The notes below the pieces were generated by a model that worked only from the letters and a program-made list of their open reading frames with translations, had not been told where the DNA came from and ran no database searches. A DNA stretch of 64,000 nt from Antedon mediterranea (taxonomy: Eukaryota; Echinodermata; Crinoidea; Comatulida; Antedonidae). Shown piece after piece: positions 24,701 to 32,815 of this stretch (its first letter is position 1; each line of letters opens with the position of its first letter). The DNA lies in the NCBI RefSeq assembly GCF_964355755.1, contig NC_092677.1:10996601-11060600 (forward strand). Reading direction: 5' to 3'. The position numbers and the translations under genes are program-made.

Positions 24701-26744
24701 ATATTAACCTGAGTGTTTTCATTTTATAGTATACAATATGTATATTTTTGTCTATTTTTCAATTTCTAAAGAGCAGGGATTAGCTAACCCACCTCCACCT
24801 TGTTTCCGTTATTTTATTAATTCACATGTTATTTTGAAAGTTAGTTCTTAACACAATATTATCAGTGATTGTGAAATGCCAGTGCAAGCTACTATTCATT
24901 TTTCTTTTGTAAACAGTGGTAGACGAGGCAGTAAAAATGTAATTGTAATGTACAGTATGTTACAGTATAAATTCCATAAAATACTGCTGTGTAGTTTAAG
25001 TACCAAATTGAAATAGGTCACATAACCAATGACTTGTAATGGAACGCCTTTCAACACACTTGCACAATTGATCCTGCACAATAGTTAAGTGTATTGATTT
25101 TCATTGGGAGGGCTGCAATAAATGTTTTTATACTCAAAGTGCCAGTCCAACTTAAATTTATAGTTTTAAAATTAGAATTTTACAATGTTAATTGTTATGT
25201 AACAAATTGGGATTTTATCAATTATATTTGAAGCATCTTTGCCTCATCTGTTTTTAACCTCTCTCTACTGCCTTGTTTGCAACCAAGCAGAACATTCCAA
25301 ATTTGAATCTTGGTTTGGATACATAGGCTTTTTCTCATTCTTACAGTATCCTTATCTTCATTGTATAATAATTTTGAGTCATTCACTAGACTAGTCAGTT
25401 CTAATAACTATGATAAATTTCACATTTTTATTTTAAATTATTATTTTAAATATATTTACATAGATAACTTGAAGTTAAATAATGGCGTTTTTTTGTTCAA
25501 CTATTATATTTTATTTGTTTAGGGGTCCGATTGAGTTTTTTTAAATTCTAACACAGATCCTAACCAAAACAAAAATAAGAACAAATAAAAGAAACAAAAT
25601 TGTTAATGTTATGTTAAAATATTCTATTAAACTTGTTTATTTTCTTTTTTGGTTGAATAAATATTATGAAAACCAAAAATGCATACTGACCTTTTAGAGT
25701 ATATGGAGATTTGGCCACATGTTTCTCACCAATTTTAACATCAACTTGCATATTTTGATAACTTTCAAACATTCGATATCGTACAAGGAATGACCCATCA
25801 TGTCTGTCGAGCACCTGTAACCAAATACGCCCTCTTCGGTCTTTGGGACCAACTTTTACTGTATACGTATTTTCTCCAGGTGAATCAGTAAAACTTAAAA
25901 AGATTTTTATTAAACAAAAAATTACTACTACTACTGTATCTCCAGTAAGAAGTTATTCTTGTTCTTTCTTTGGATGAAACATGGAAATTGGAAGGCAGTG
26001 ATAGATCTGTCCCAGTAATAACTTAAACTATCTTTTGGACTGTATTTTAAAAAAATGTAGAGGGGCTGGGTGTTTCTGCCACCACTTTAATAATATATAG
26101 ATCTGCCTGTCTACCGAGTGGCATGCTTTTACACAAGTTGACATAAATATACAACTAAACTTACAAATAAAGAGACAAAAAGTAAAGGCAATGTAAGGAT
26201 TTATAATTAATTGTATTGTCCCCCCAAATCATGAAATTAAATTAATAAAATCAGACGTTGAATAGCTCACGTTTTAATTTAACAAAGTAAATAACTTCCG
26301 TAGGAAAAAAAACACAAAAATAATGTTTTCACTTATATTATAAAATGACAAAATAAACATTTAAATTCAACCAAACACACATTAGCTGGCAGCCAATTTG
26401 ACTATTTTTTGTTTTAAAATACAGTGAATAACTATTATGTGACATTAAAATGGCTTATTATAAAAAAATTGAACAAATTATTTTTTCAGGGGGACATTAC
26501 ATTTTAAAATATTTATGAACACTTACTTTTGACCATTTAAATCCACCGCTTGTATAAAGAAATATCGCGCAGGTACAGTAAAATCTGCCTTTAATCCTGG
26601 CCCCCATACAATAGTTTGTTTCGGACAAACAACTCTTTTCTGTTTGTCTTTTACCGATTCTGTTAATGTCACAAGACTGAAAAACATAACACTTGCAAAC
26701 ACTGTCTGAATAAACATTTGTAAACTTGGAATCCTCTGCATCAT
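9686..26744 (-). CDS. POGLUT2/3-like: Protein O-glucosyltransferase 2/3 (KDEL motif-containing), ten exons
   Basis: Spliced product of about 512 residues, a usual length for the family. Coding exons, 5' to 3': 26744-26527, 25893-25691, 24293-24085, 23690-23613, 19157-18985, 18389-18152, 14243-14034, 12186-12097, 11221-11120 and 9703-9686. All have GT-AG borders and matching phases. Residues 1-30 are a signal peptide (hydrophobic [18 protein letters not shown]). Exons 1-2 encode the filamin-like domain ([34 protein letters not shown]). Exons 3-9 are the GT90/CAP10 glycosyltransferase ([42 protein letters not shown]). The last five residues are NRDEL, an ER retrieval signal. Family members transfer glucose to serine in EGF-like repeats of Notch and similar proteins in the ER. 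An upstream in-frame ATG at 26786 is possible, but the one at 26744 gives a better signal peptide. POGLUT2 and POGLUT3 cannot be told apart here. Confidence 0.95.
9761..10340. repeat. 20-bp satellite, 29 units
   Basis: The unit AATGCAACTGATCGCAATTG repeats exactly 29 times over 580 bp. The first 21 units are identical. Variants cluster at the high-coordinate end (near 10200, 10220, 10287 and 10334-10339). It lies in the last intron of the minus-strand POGLUT gene, about 58 bp before the terminal acceptor. The unit has no stop in three frames of the minus strand, which creates long spurious open frames. Confidence 0.97.
10510..10725 (-). mobile_element. tRNA-derived SINE (family A)
   Basis: On the minus strand it starts GTGAGTGGCCAAGCGGTTAA (A-box-like) and has GGTTCTGGTGGTAGAACGAG downstream. 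It ends in a segment with AGGTCCAGTGTA and AGACGAGTAGGGCCTTATCC. Related copies lie at 16.4-16.6 (minus), 46.55-46.80 (plus) and 58.08-58.20 kb (plus). Confidence 0.7.
10945..11085. repeat. MITE with GGTTCCCACTAG terminus
   Basis: It begins AAGCTTGGTTCCCACTAG and ends in the imperfect complement (GAATGGGTACAGAGCTTT). It carries the CAACGCAAGGATG word in both orientations. Same family as the foldback around the LTR element. It sits in the last POGLUT intron. Confidence 0.7.
11386..11547. repeat. MITE-1 copy
   Basis: The right terminus is AGTTTGATAGTGTAGACAGA plus GCTT; the left terminus AAGCTCTGTTTACAC is its approximate complement. Internal words GTGATGTGC, GTCATATCACTACCATATTT and GGGCACATCACA are shared by all copies. 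Confidence 0.8.
11620..11705 (-). repeat. Decayed tRNA-like SINE head
   Basis: The minus strand reads CTGGGTGGTTAACATGCTTG, then about 30 bp later AGTCCTAAGTTTAAGTCC, resembling A- and B-box spacing. It is too short and worn to assign to a family. Confidence 0.35.
11776..11906. repeat. MITE-1 copy
   Basis: The left terminus AGCTCTGTCTACACTATCAA pairs with GGTTTGATAGTGTTACAGAA at the right. The core has GTGATGTGACCAAATATAG and GTCCATATAAGGACAC. Confidence 0.8.
12190..14030. other. POGLUT intron 7 with inverted GGGGTGTCC-type repeats
   Basis: Intron between exons 7 and 8. A short run of CCAACCAACTGACCGA-like words lies at 12490-12545. At 13815-14015 there is a copy of the dispersed TAATAGGGGTGTCC family in both orientations. 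Nothing else is recognisable. Confidence 0.6.
14287..14425. repeat. MITE with GGTTCCCACTAG terminus
   Basis: It starts AAGCTTGGTTCCCACTAG and ends AGTGAGAACCACGATT. The interior matches the copies near 7.75 and 8.3 kb in inverse orientation (GCCTGCGTGAAATCTGCGAT). It lies in POGLUT intron 6. Confidence 0.7.
14430..16410. other. POGLUT intron 6, no recognised element
   Basis: AT-rich intronic sequence. A short GTGTCCGATTAATAAAGGTG stretch near 16210 belongs to the dispersed GTGTCC family. No coding or RNA feature was found. Confidence 0.5.
16420..16590 (-). mobile_element. Partial SINE (family A)
   Basis: It shares TACACTGGACCTAC, TTTTATAGTCCATAGAAGAC and CCACCACCAGAACTAGGAGC with the copy at 10.6 kb, in the same minus orientation. 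The tRNA-like head is not preserved. Confidence 0.6.
16957..17035. repeat. MITE-1 fragment
   Basis: The right half only: CACTACCATATTTGGGCACA through AAGTTTGATAGTGTGGACAG and AGCTTTA. Confidence 0.75.
17930..18045 (-). mobile_element. tRNA-like SINE head with duplicated B-box unit
   Basis: On the minus strand an A-box-like GGCTTGGTGATTAATGTGC is followed by AGGGTTCAATTCTGACC and AGGGTTCAATCCTGACCTAG, so a 23-bp B-box unit is present about 2.5 times, and then GTTATAACTCACGACTCAC. The unit and the following sequence match the large array at 49.15-49.63 kb. It lies in POGLUT intron 6. Confidence 0.65.
18422..18574. repeat. MITE-1 copy, well preserved
   Basis: AAGCTCTGTCTACACTATCA at the left and its complement at 18555-18574 form near-perfect terminal inverted repeats. 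It lies about 30 bp upstream (on the minus strand) of POGLUT exon 6. Confidence 0.85.
18885..18962 (+). mobile_element. LINE 3' end fragment
   Basis: It carries ACTGAACCACTTTGGAAATC, then AAAGTGTATTTCAGAATAAA, ending in AAAT repeats. The same 3' end recurs at 42.64-42.75 kb, so both are probably 5'-truncated copies of one non-LTR element. Confidence 0.55.
19264..19925. repeat. About 163-bp minisatellite, four units
   Basis: Units start near 19266, 19429, 19591 and 19755, each with CTGCTGTGTAATAGAACCAT, GAACACATGATATGAAATTA, and TCTCCCAGGTGTGTTATAAT. It lies in POGLUT intron 4, about 110 bp before exon 5 in genomic order. Confidence 0.9.
19930..22170. other. POGLUT intron 4, mostly unique AT-rich DNA
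   Basis: At 20300-20520 there is a diverged inverted cluster of the CCTGAATAGGGG family. At 21140-21240 there is a fragment of the foldback element also seen at 37.7 and 45.5 kb (ATACAAATAATGAATATTTA, AATGGTACAAATAAT). No exon was seen. Confidence 0.5.
22179..22899. mobile_element. Harbinger-like nonautonomous element
   Basis: A 721-bp block of higher GC than its surroundings. It starts GGTCGTGTTCGTACGG and ends CCTACGAACAGGCCC, imperfect terminal inverted repeats, and is flanked by TAA at 22176-22178 and 22900-22902. A 3-bp TAA duplication is typical of PIF/Harbinger transposons. It has open frames of 99 codons (plus, 22414-22713) and 145 codons (minus, 22410-22847) that I do not recognise; they may be remnants or chance frames. 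It lies in POGLUT intron 4. Confidence 0.6.
22983..23169. repeat. MITE-1 copy with expanded core
   Basis: TAGTCTACACTACCAAAC at the left, AAGTTTGATAGTGTAGACTG at the right. The core word CTACCATATTTGGGCATATT is present three times. Confidence 0.8.
23721..23875. repeat. MITE-1 copy, left end worn
   Basis: The right terminus is TAGTTTGATAGTGTAGACAG; the core CACTACCATATTTGGGCATA is present three times. The left terminus is reduced to TTTGATCTGACAAAAAATG. It lies just upstream (minus strand) of POGLUT exon 4. Confidence 0.75.
24335..25680. other. POGLUT intron 2
   Basis: A worn copy of the ACAGTAGAACTCC-ended family lies at 24337-24400 (GGACACCTCTATTCAGGAGA). The rest is AT-rich with no exon or RNA gene seen. 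Confidence 0.5.
26208..26500. repeat. MITE-2 copy (GTATTGTCCCC family)
   Basis: It begins TTGTATTGTCCCCCCAAATC and ends TCAGGGGGACATTACATTTT, imperfect inverted termini. The interior ACTTCCGTAGGAAAAA and TATGTGACATTAAAATGGC are shared with the copy at 47.16-47.48 kb. It lies in POGLUT intron 1, directly downstream of exon 1. Confidence 0.7.
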
Positions 26745-27120
26745 GAATGAGGTTGTTGTTGAGTGAGAACACAAAAATGTAAACAAATAAATTTAAAGAC
26801 GATAGTCGACGACGGTGTTTGATATCTCGTTATCAAACATTTAAAGAAAAATATCCTAGGGGGCTAGTATTAAATACCGAAAGAGAAAAACAAATTATTA
26901 CTTCTCTATCTAAGTAATGAACAAAAAATGTGACATTCGATTCATCGCCTGCTGACTTTGGACCCTTGATTGGTGTCTCACGATTGAGAGATTTCCGCCT
27001 CCGCACACTCTACGACTTTGTCCGGTCCATCCTCCGATAAGTAGCGCGAGCCAGCCTGACACACACCAACCACACACAGCAAGCAGAGTAGTAGAGGTCA
27101 CGCACGATGACAGCAATTAC
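26745..27120 (-). promoter_or_regulatory. Presumed POGLUT 5' UTR and promoter region
   Basis: This is the sequence upstream of the initiator ATG. GC content rises around 26950-27100 compared with the introns. No TATA box or start site could be placed. An open frame on the minus strand at 26910-27116 has no protein-like features and is not called a gene. Confidence 0.35.
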
Positions 27121-28092
27121 GATTTGTAAACATGATGACGGAACTTCAAATTCACCGCTGAAGTTTACATACAGTAAACAAGGATTGACAGCTAACTTTA
27201 CAACTATATTATTAATTCACAATGGGCTTGTAATACAAATAAATCATCAGAGCGTGAAAGTTAAAAGGATGGTTGATGTTTAGTAGGTCGAATCACCACC
27301 AAGGTCAGTTTATTTCCGCTGTCATATTCCACACAATAGAGGGCGCAATACAAGGAAAATTCCTTTTTTGGTTATAAGAACGAACAAAATAAAGATAATA
27401 CTGTATATCATTATCTTATCCTACTAATTAACATAAAAGTATTCATTTTTTTTCAAATTTTCGTTATCTCAGTATTCATAAATACATTAAATTACTTATT
27501 TAAATGTAGGCCTATATATTCTCAGTTTAAAACAAGATAAACTGTACTTAATTTAATTTATTTGGAAATTATTTCAAACAAAATAAAACATTCTCTGTAA
27601 GAAAAATAGTATCTAGGCCTAGGCCTAAAAGGTTACATGTTTTTTAACAATTTATATTCCAGCTAATCCGTGCTACAATAAAATAGCTAAATAAATCAAT
27701 TTGATGTTGGGAAACATAGTTAAAAAGATGTAGTGCACCCTCTATATCACAATTTATTGTGAGTGAAGAAAGTATCCTCAAAACTACAGTTAAATAACAG
27801 ACATTTTGTTTTCACCTGTTTATTCAAACAACTATTACTAATATTATGTACAAGTAGTTTCAATAGCACATTTGCAAAAAACACTGCTTTATTTAGCTAT
27901 TATTATTTAATGTTATATAAACTGGAGTCATATTTTAAAACAAATGTTCACACATATTTTCCATTAACTCTCTAGTGAATCCAGTAAGTTACCGTATATA
28001 ATTGTTGTTTTGTAAACTACCTCTGTTTTTCAACACTCTACTATTTTCACTGTAATTCCTCAAATGATCTGAACATACTTTGTTAGAGGATT
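27121..28092. other. Intergenic DNA between POGLUT and NDUFS6
   Basis: About 1.4 kb separate the stop codon of NDUFS6 from the POGLUT start codon, both on the minus strand. AT-rich, with short AGGCCTAGGCCT words near 27615. No other gene was recognised. Confidence 0.5.
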
Positions 28093-28098
28093 TTTATT
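28093..28098 (-). terminator. Candidate NDUFS6 polyadenylation signal
   Basis: AATAAA on the minus strand, 37 bp past the stop codon at 28135-28137. A candidate only, as AT content is high. Confidence 0.35.
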
Positions 28099-28134
28099 AA
28101 GTTCTTATTCAACATTAGTCAGTATTCCTTTAGT

Positions 28135-30678
28135 TTAATGAGGCTTCTGTACAAATCGCAAACCACAATAACCACATGAATGAGGTCCTTCAGGGTCCTG
28201 TAAAAGAAAGAGAAAAATTTGTCTTCAATACAAACATAATCATTCAGATTTAGTATGGGAGTAATTTCCATGTAGTTTACCATGAAGATTTGTATACAAG
28301 TTGCAATTTTTCAAATTATTTTATTTGTATTGTTTTATTCTACACTCAGAAGTTGCAGTGACACCTGTTTTTGGTTCCAGAGCGGTGGCTGGAACCAGCG
28401 GTGCATGCAGGCCCAAACGGTTGACTGCAGGCAGTTCTTACTGTAGGTCGTGTTTTCAGCCCCAAGTAGTCCATGCAGCTCTTGAGTGTTTTCTGCCCCT
28501 GGATAATGCATGCAGCCACTGACCTGGTGTTGCCTACGATTATTGCCTGTCCTGCTGATATGACTTATCCCTTTCAATGCCTGCAGCACCTGATATTTCA
28601 TCTGCCACCCTGACCCAATAAATAGAACCCTTAAGTTGCCTAGTATACTTACCAGGTTAATGAATACTTTAGATGGAACCCTTAAGTTACCTAGTATACT
28701 TACCAGGTTAATGAATACTTTAGATGGAACCCTTAAGTTACCTAGTATACTTACCAGGTTAATGAATACTTTAGATGGAACCCTTAAGTTACCTAGTATA
28801 CTTACCAGGTTAATGAATACTTTAGATGGAACACTTAAGTTACCTAGTATACTTACCAGGTTAATGAATACTTTAGATGGAACCCTTAAGTTACCTAGTA
28901 TACTTACCAGGTTAATGAATACTTTAGATGGAACCCTTAAGTTACCTAGTATACTTACCAGGTTAATGAATACTTTAGATGGAACCCTTAAGTTACCTAG
29001 TATACTTACCAGGTTAATGAATACTTTAGGATGCCCTAGTGGTCCTCCACCGCCATTACAGTAAACGTTTCTGCCATCTATCTCAGTCGGTTCAACTTCA
29101 GCTATCATGTCTATTGCAAAATTTTCGTTCACCTATGTATAAAAGAGTCCTTAGCTATTGAAAAGTGATAATTAAAATAAGACAAATAAACTTTAAATAA
29201 ACATATTTAATTTTGTATTTAATATTATATTATTAATTTTAAATAATTAAAAAAAAATGTTAAATGTTATTTTACCATTTTTTCTCTGCCAACAAATCTT
29301 GCTCGTCTAACATCAGATTCTTCAAATGACTGAAAAACGAATGATTTAATAATATTAATAAATTAAATTATTAAAATAATAATTAGGCTCTATATAGGCC
29401 TATGTTTATTGTTTTAACTTTTATTATATAAATTAAAATTAAATTCCTGATCTCCTCACTCAATTAATTAACGATTTTCACATTCGTGTGAGGACCAATC
29501 ACAACAAACAAAGTGGACATCTGTTTTCTAATCCCTCCCCTCCCTAATCCCTCCTCTACTACCTAGGCCTAGGCTAGACTACTCTAGGCCTAACTAGGTT
29601 AGTTAGGCCGAGACTAGCTAGGCCAGACAGAGAGAGTAGTCTAGACCTAGCCGGTTGCAGGTCAAGTCGGCCCCAAACCGTCTCGGCCAAAGTCAAGTCG
29701 GCCCCACGTCAAGTCGGCCCCAAGTCAACTCGGCCTCAAGTCAACTCGGCCTCACGTCAACTCGGCCAAAAACTAATCGGTCAACTCGGCCACAATAAAG
29801 TATGGAACGCAAAAAGTGCTTAATATTATTACGATTCTTACTATCCACGTTTTAAAAAAAATGAAGAAATAAAAAATATAATATCATATAAAAAAATGAA
29901 CTCATTGCCGATATGAATAGATTAGAAGTACCCGCGTGTTACAAAAAACACGTGCAGGTACCGTATTTTAGGAAATCGAAGACGGAGGCCTACGTTCCAC
30001 ATTTACTCCATGGTTCCACCATTTGGCCATAGAAAAAATGATCGTACATCGTTTTTGTGCATGATTTGCGTTTAAAAAAAAGGGGAATCCCCCGGTCAGC
30101 GAAAACACGTAGCAGTTGTAGATATCGAAAAAGCTGGCAAACGCATAGCTACGAAATTTTATTAAACGTAAATAAAGGAAAGTTGGTGAAATCATTCCTA
30201 TTTTTTTTGCTAAATATATTATTGTCTAAATAATAATATTCATTAAAAGTCAGAATTATTCATAGTTAAAAAATTGTGAAGAAATATTATTTTATCAATC
30301 CCCTTTATTTGCACTTTTTGCGTTCCATACTTTAATGGGCCGAGTTGACCGATTATTTTTTGGCCGAGTTGACGTGAGGCCGAGTTGACTTGAGGCCGAG
30401 TTGACTTGCGGCCGAGTTGACTTGGGGCCGACTTGACTTTGGCCGAGACGGTTTAGGGCCGACTTGGATCGAAACCGACCTAGCCCTAGCCTAGGCCTAG
30501 ACTTAAGTTTAAATTCTATATTAAGGTTATTTCATACCTGACCGGTGTGTGTAACTTTTTCTTCAGTAGCATATTGTCTTATACCACAGCTCAGCTTTGG
30601 TAATTGCTGAAAACGAGCAAGATTCCATTCAATTCCTGCTCGCGAAAGTAAAAGATTTGTTCTACGAAGAGCTGCCAT
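28135..30678 (-). CDS. NDUFS6: NADH dehydrogenase iron-sulfur protein 6, mitochondrial (complex I)
   Basis: Four coding exons on the minus strand: 30678-30538, 29329-29276, 29132-29010 and 28197-28135, all joining in phase 0 with GT-AG borders. The product is 126 residues, close to the usual size. Residues 1-40 form a basic, hydroxyl-rich mitochondrial presequence ([15 protein letters not shown]). The conserved core follows: [45 protein letters not shown], then [10 protein letters not shown]. Zinc ligands expected from the family are C90, H99, C114 and C117. It is a peripheral-arm subunit of complex I needed for late assembly. Oddly, the exon 3 donor is repeated eight times downstream in a 51-bp in-frame array, so extra 17-residue blocks could be added between residues 106 and 107. 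The gene is head to head with MRPL36. Confidence 0.95.
28625..29029 (-). repeat. 51-bp tandem array duplicating the NDUFS6 exon 3 donor
   Basis: Eight copies of a 51-bp unit span the exon 3/intron 3 border. Each has the last six codons of exon 3 (KVFINL) followed by GTAAGTATACTAGG. The eight possible last exon bases are 29010, 28959, 28908, 28857, 28806, 28755, 28704 and 28653. The unit is 17 codons long and has no stop, so each donor joins exon 4 in the same phase. Units are nearly identical; one base differs near 28831, and the copy most distant from the exon differs near 28638. Confidence 0.95.
29640..30490. mobile_element. Foldback element in NDUFS6 intron 1
   Basis: Inverted arms of about 170 bp face each other at 29655-29820 and 30318-30475. 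Each arm is itself a run of AAGTCAACTCGGCC-type words and ends inward at CATACTTTA/TAAAGTATG and GCGTTCC. The interior of about 500 bp is AT-rich with no recognised gene. The exact ends and target duplication are unclear; outer similarity continues to CTAGCCGGTT and its complement. Confidence 0.8.
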
Positions 30679-31632
30679 TTTTAATAGGGGTCAATCAAGG
30701 GTCAAATCATATACAAATCTTATTTTTCGTAGTCAATATAATGTTTAAAATACCAAAACATACATTTGTAATTATAAATTTAATATAAATATCATGTTTT
30801 ATTATTTTAGTTTGGCTCTGCTAATTTATTGGGCAATTCAAAATATCATATTTTGGTCTCATTTTTATTCGACTTTACAACATGTCGTACATTCTGATTT
30901 TTTGATAGCAGACGAAAATTATTTCAAAATTTCGATTACCTATTTTTATATTTAATAATTAGTCTTTTTGTAGGCTCTCTAGTGAAAAGGTAGGTACATG
31001 TCATACCAGAAATGCGCAATTGTGTGGAACTTTTAGTGTGCTTAAAATGAACTATACATAAGCACAAATAGCCTAGGCCTAGGCCCTAGCTAGGCCATGC
31101 AGCAGCTAACACTGGCAGCCCACACTGTGTGGGCCACACACACGACGATGAGCACGAGGTATGGTGGTGTCTTGATGGATTTGTAGCCGGACAGACAGGC
31201 TTGGAATTAAAATGTCCCAGCAATATATAGAACCATTACATACTTTATCGTTTTTTACACTTAGTAGCCTAGTTGGTCTTGTATTAAGTATAATAATATA
31301 ACAATTAGTTTTTTGAATGAATACAACAATCAACACAGTATTAATTTATTGCCAATAAATGGATAAAATATTACGGTATATTTATTAATTAATATTATTT
31401 ATCAACAAGGCCAACTATGCATGTAAATTAGAATGTGATATACTGTATATAATATATATATTGTTTCCTTGACCGATTCTGCTAATAGAAAACTATTTAA
31501 AATAATAACTTACATGGTTGACCGTGCCGTTAATCACATTTATTTACTCATTTCTATATTTTCCCCCAGAAACGTACATGCAATTGAAAGCAAGAACTTC
31601 ATAAACATAGGATTTACATAACATTTAAAAAA
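30679..31632. promoter_or_regulatory. Shared NDUFS6/MRPL36 upstream region
   Basis: About 950 bp lie between the two divergent start codons. No TATA box could be placed. At 31550-31573 the plus strand has a pyrimidine-rich TTTTCCCCCAG, a possible acceptor of a 5' UTR intron for MRPL36. AGGCCTAGGCCCTAGC words occur near 31075. A bidirectional promoter is inferred from the gene arrangement. Confidence 0.45.
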
Positions 31633-31983
31633 ATGTTATCGATTTTCCGAGGATTATCAAGAATGACCGTCTTCCAGCAGACGACAATTGCGCCATCACT
31701 TTCAACGAGAATTCATCGAACATTTTTAACTTTACTAAAACCTATGATTATACAGAATCCAGTCATATCAAACCTACCTTCAAAAAGTTTGCTTGAGACG
31801 AGTTCACCAATGACAGCCCATCAGAGTGTTGCCGCATTTAAAGTAAAATCTGCCTTAAAAAGACGATGTAAAGATTGCTATTTTGTCGTACGGAAAAAAA
31901 GGTTGTATGTGATTTGCAAAACGTATCCTCGTCACAAACAAAGGCAAGGAATTCCGAAGAGAAGATTTGCTAACCCGTGGTAA
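31633..31983 (+). CDS. MRPL36: Mitochondrial ribosomal protein bL36m
   Basis: A single coding exon of 116 codons. Residues 1-70 are a long basic, hydroxyl-rich mitochondrial presequence (MLSIFRGLSRMTVFQQ). Residues 71-106 are the bL36 zinc ribbon: VKSALKRRCKDCYFVVRKK, then YVICKTYPRHKQRQG, with C79, C82, C95 and H101 as the expected ligands. A ten-residue basic tail follows (IPKRRFANPW). The protein is a small component of the large mitoribosomal subunit. The ATG at 31633 gives the full presequence; a second Met at codon 11 is possible. It is divergent from NDUFS6. An AATAAA hexamer lies at 32166. Confidence 0.95.
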   Translation: MLSIFRGLSRMTVFQQTTIAPSLSTRIHRTFLTLLKPMIIQNPVISNLPSKSLLETSSPMTAHQSVAAFKVKSALKRRCKDCYFVVRKKRLYVICKTYPRHKQRQGIPKRRFANPW

Positions 31984-32165
31984 CAACTTATAAACCCTAA
32001 AAGAACTGGAATTTGTTAGAGAGGTTTTTAATAACTTTTTGGACAGAAAGGCAAACTGATACACAACTGGATTGACATCTAGAACTGGGTGTAGAAAAAT
32101 GATAATTTGAGCGAGATTGATTTGGTTAATCCAGAATCAAATTAATATTGTATAAATACTTCAGT

Positions 32166-32171
32166 AATAAA
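32166..32171 (+). terminator. Candidate MRPL36 polyadenylation signal
   Basis: AATAAA 183 bp downstream of the MRPL36 stop codon. A TTGTGTTTTTACTTTGTTTT stretch follows and could be the GT-rich downstream element. Confidence 0.5.
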
Positions 32172-32574
32172 ACCATTATCATACAACTTGTGTTTTTACT
32201 TTGTTTTCTTTAAATAATTTGATACCATGTCAATTAGTGTGAAAGGACCCTCTATGTAATGCATCAGGGACGGGTCAAGCATTGTTAAAAAAAAGTAACA
32301 TAATATTAATGGTCTATCAAAAATAGATAGTTAATATGAAACTACTTTTTATAAACAACAATTTAAACTAAATACAAAACCAGAATAAAGATATACTGTA
32401 GTATGATTTGTGGATTTTTTTGCACAATTTATTTACACACAATTACTTCTAAATCCCTATTGCATTTATGCCTAGTGTGCATAGTATTCCTTAAAAAGCA
32501 CATTACTGTATAATACAAGATAAATAATAACACATTTATTGTCAATAGTTAAATAAGCAGACCTGCTTCTACAT

Positions 32575-32815
32575 TATTACCCCAGTAATAAATTGAATCA
32601 AACGCGTCTGGAAACATACTCCCATAATGTCGCAGCCGTAATCAGGGTAGTTGCGTTTTGACCTATACCAGGTACCTATTTGAACACCTGGGTTGAGAGA
32701 GGCAAACGTAAGTAAATTGTCTTGCCTAAGGATACAAGCAATGTAACTTTGAATTCTAAATCATGATCAGTAGTTCAACGGCCAACACTGCGCCACACGC
32801 CCTTACTACTACTAC
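32575..32815 (-). mobile_element. tRNA-derived SINE (family B)
   Basis: The minus strand starts GGGCGTGTGGCGCAGTGTTG (A-box region), passes TTGCTTGTATCCTTAGGCAA and CCAGGTGTTCAAATAGGTAC, and ends CATTATGGGAGTATGTTTCC. It is a close relative of the plus-strand copy at 61.96-62.25 kb. Confidence 0.8.

Noticed and set aside
28636-29064. Plus-strand open frame of 142 codons (repeated [17 protein letters not shown])
   Set aside because: It is the antisense shadow of the 51-bp NDUFS6 splice-donor array.
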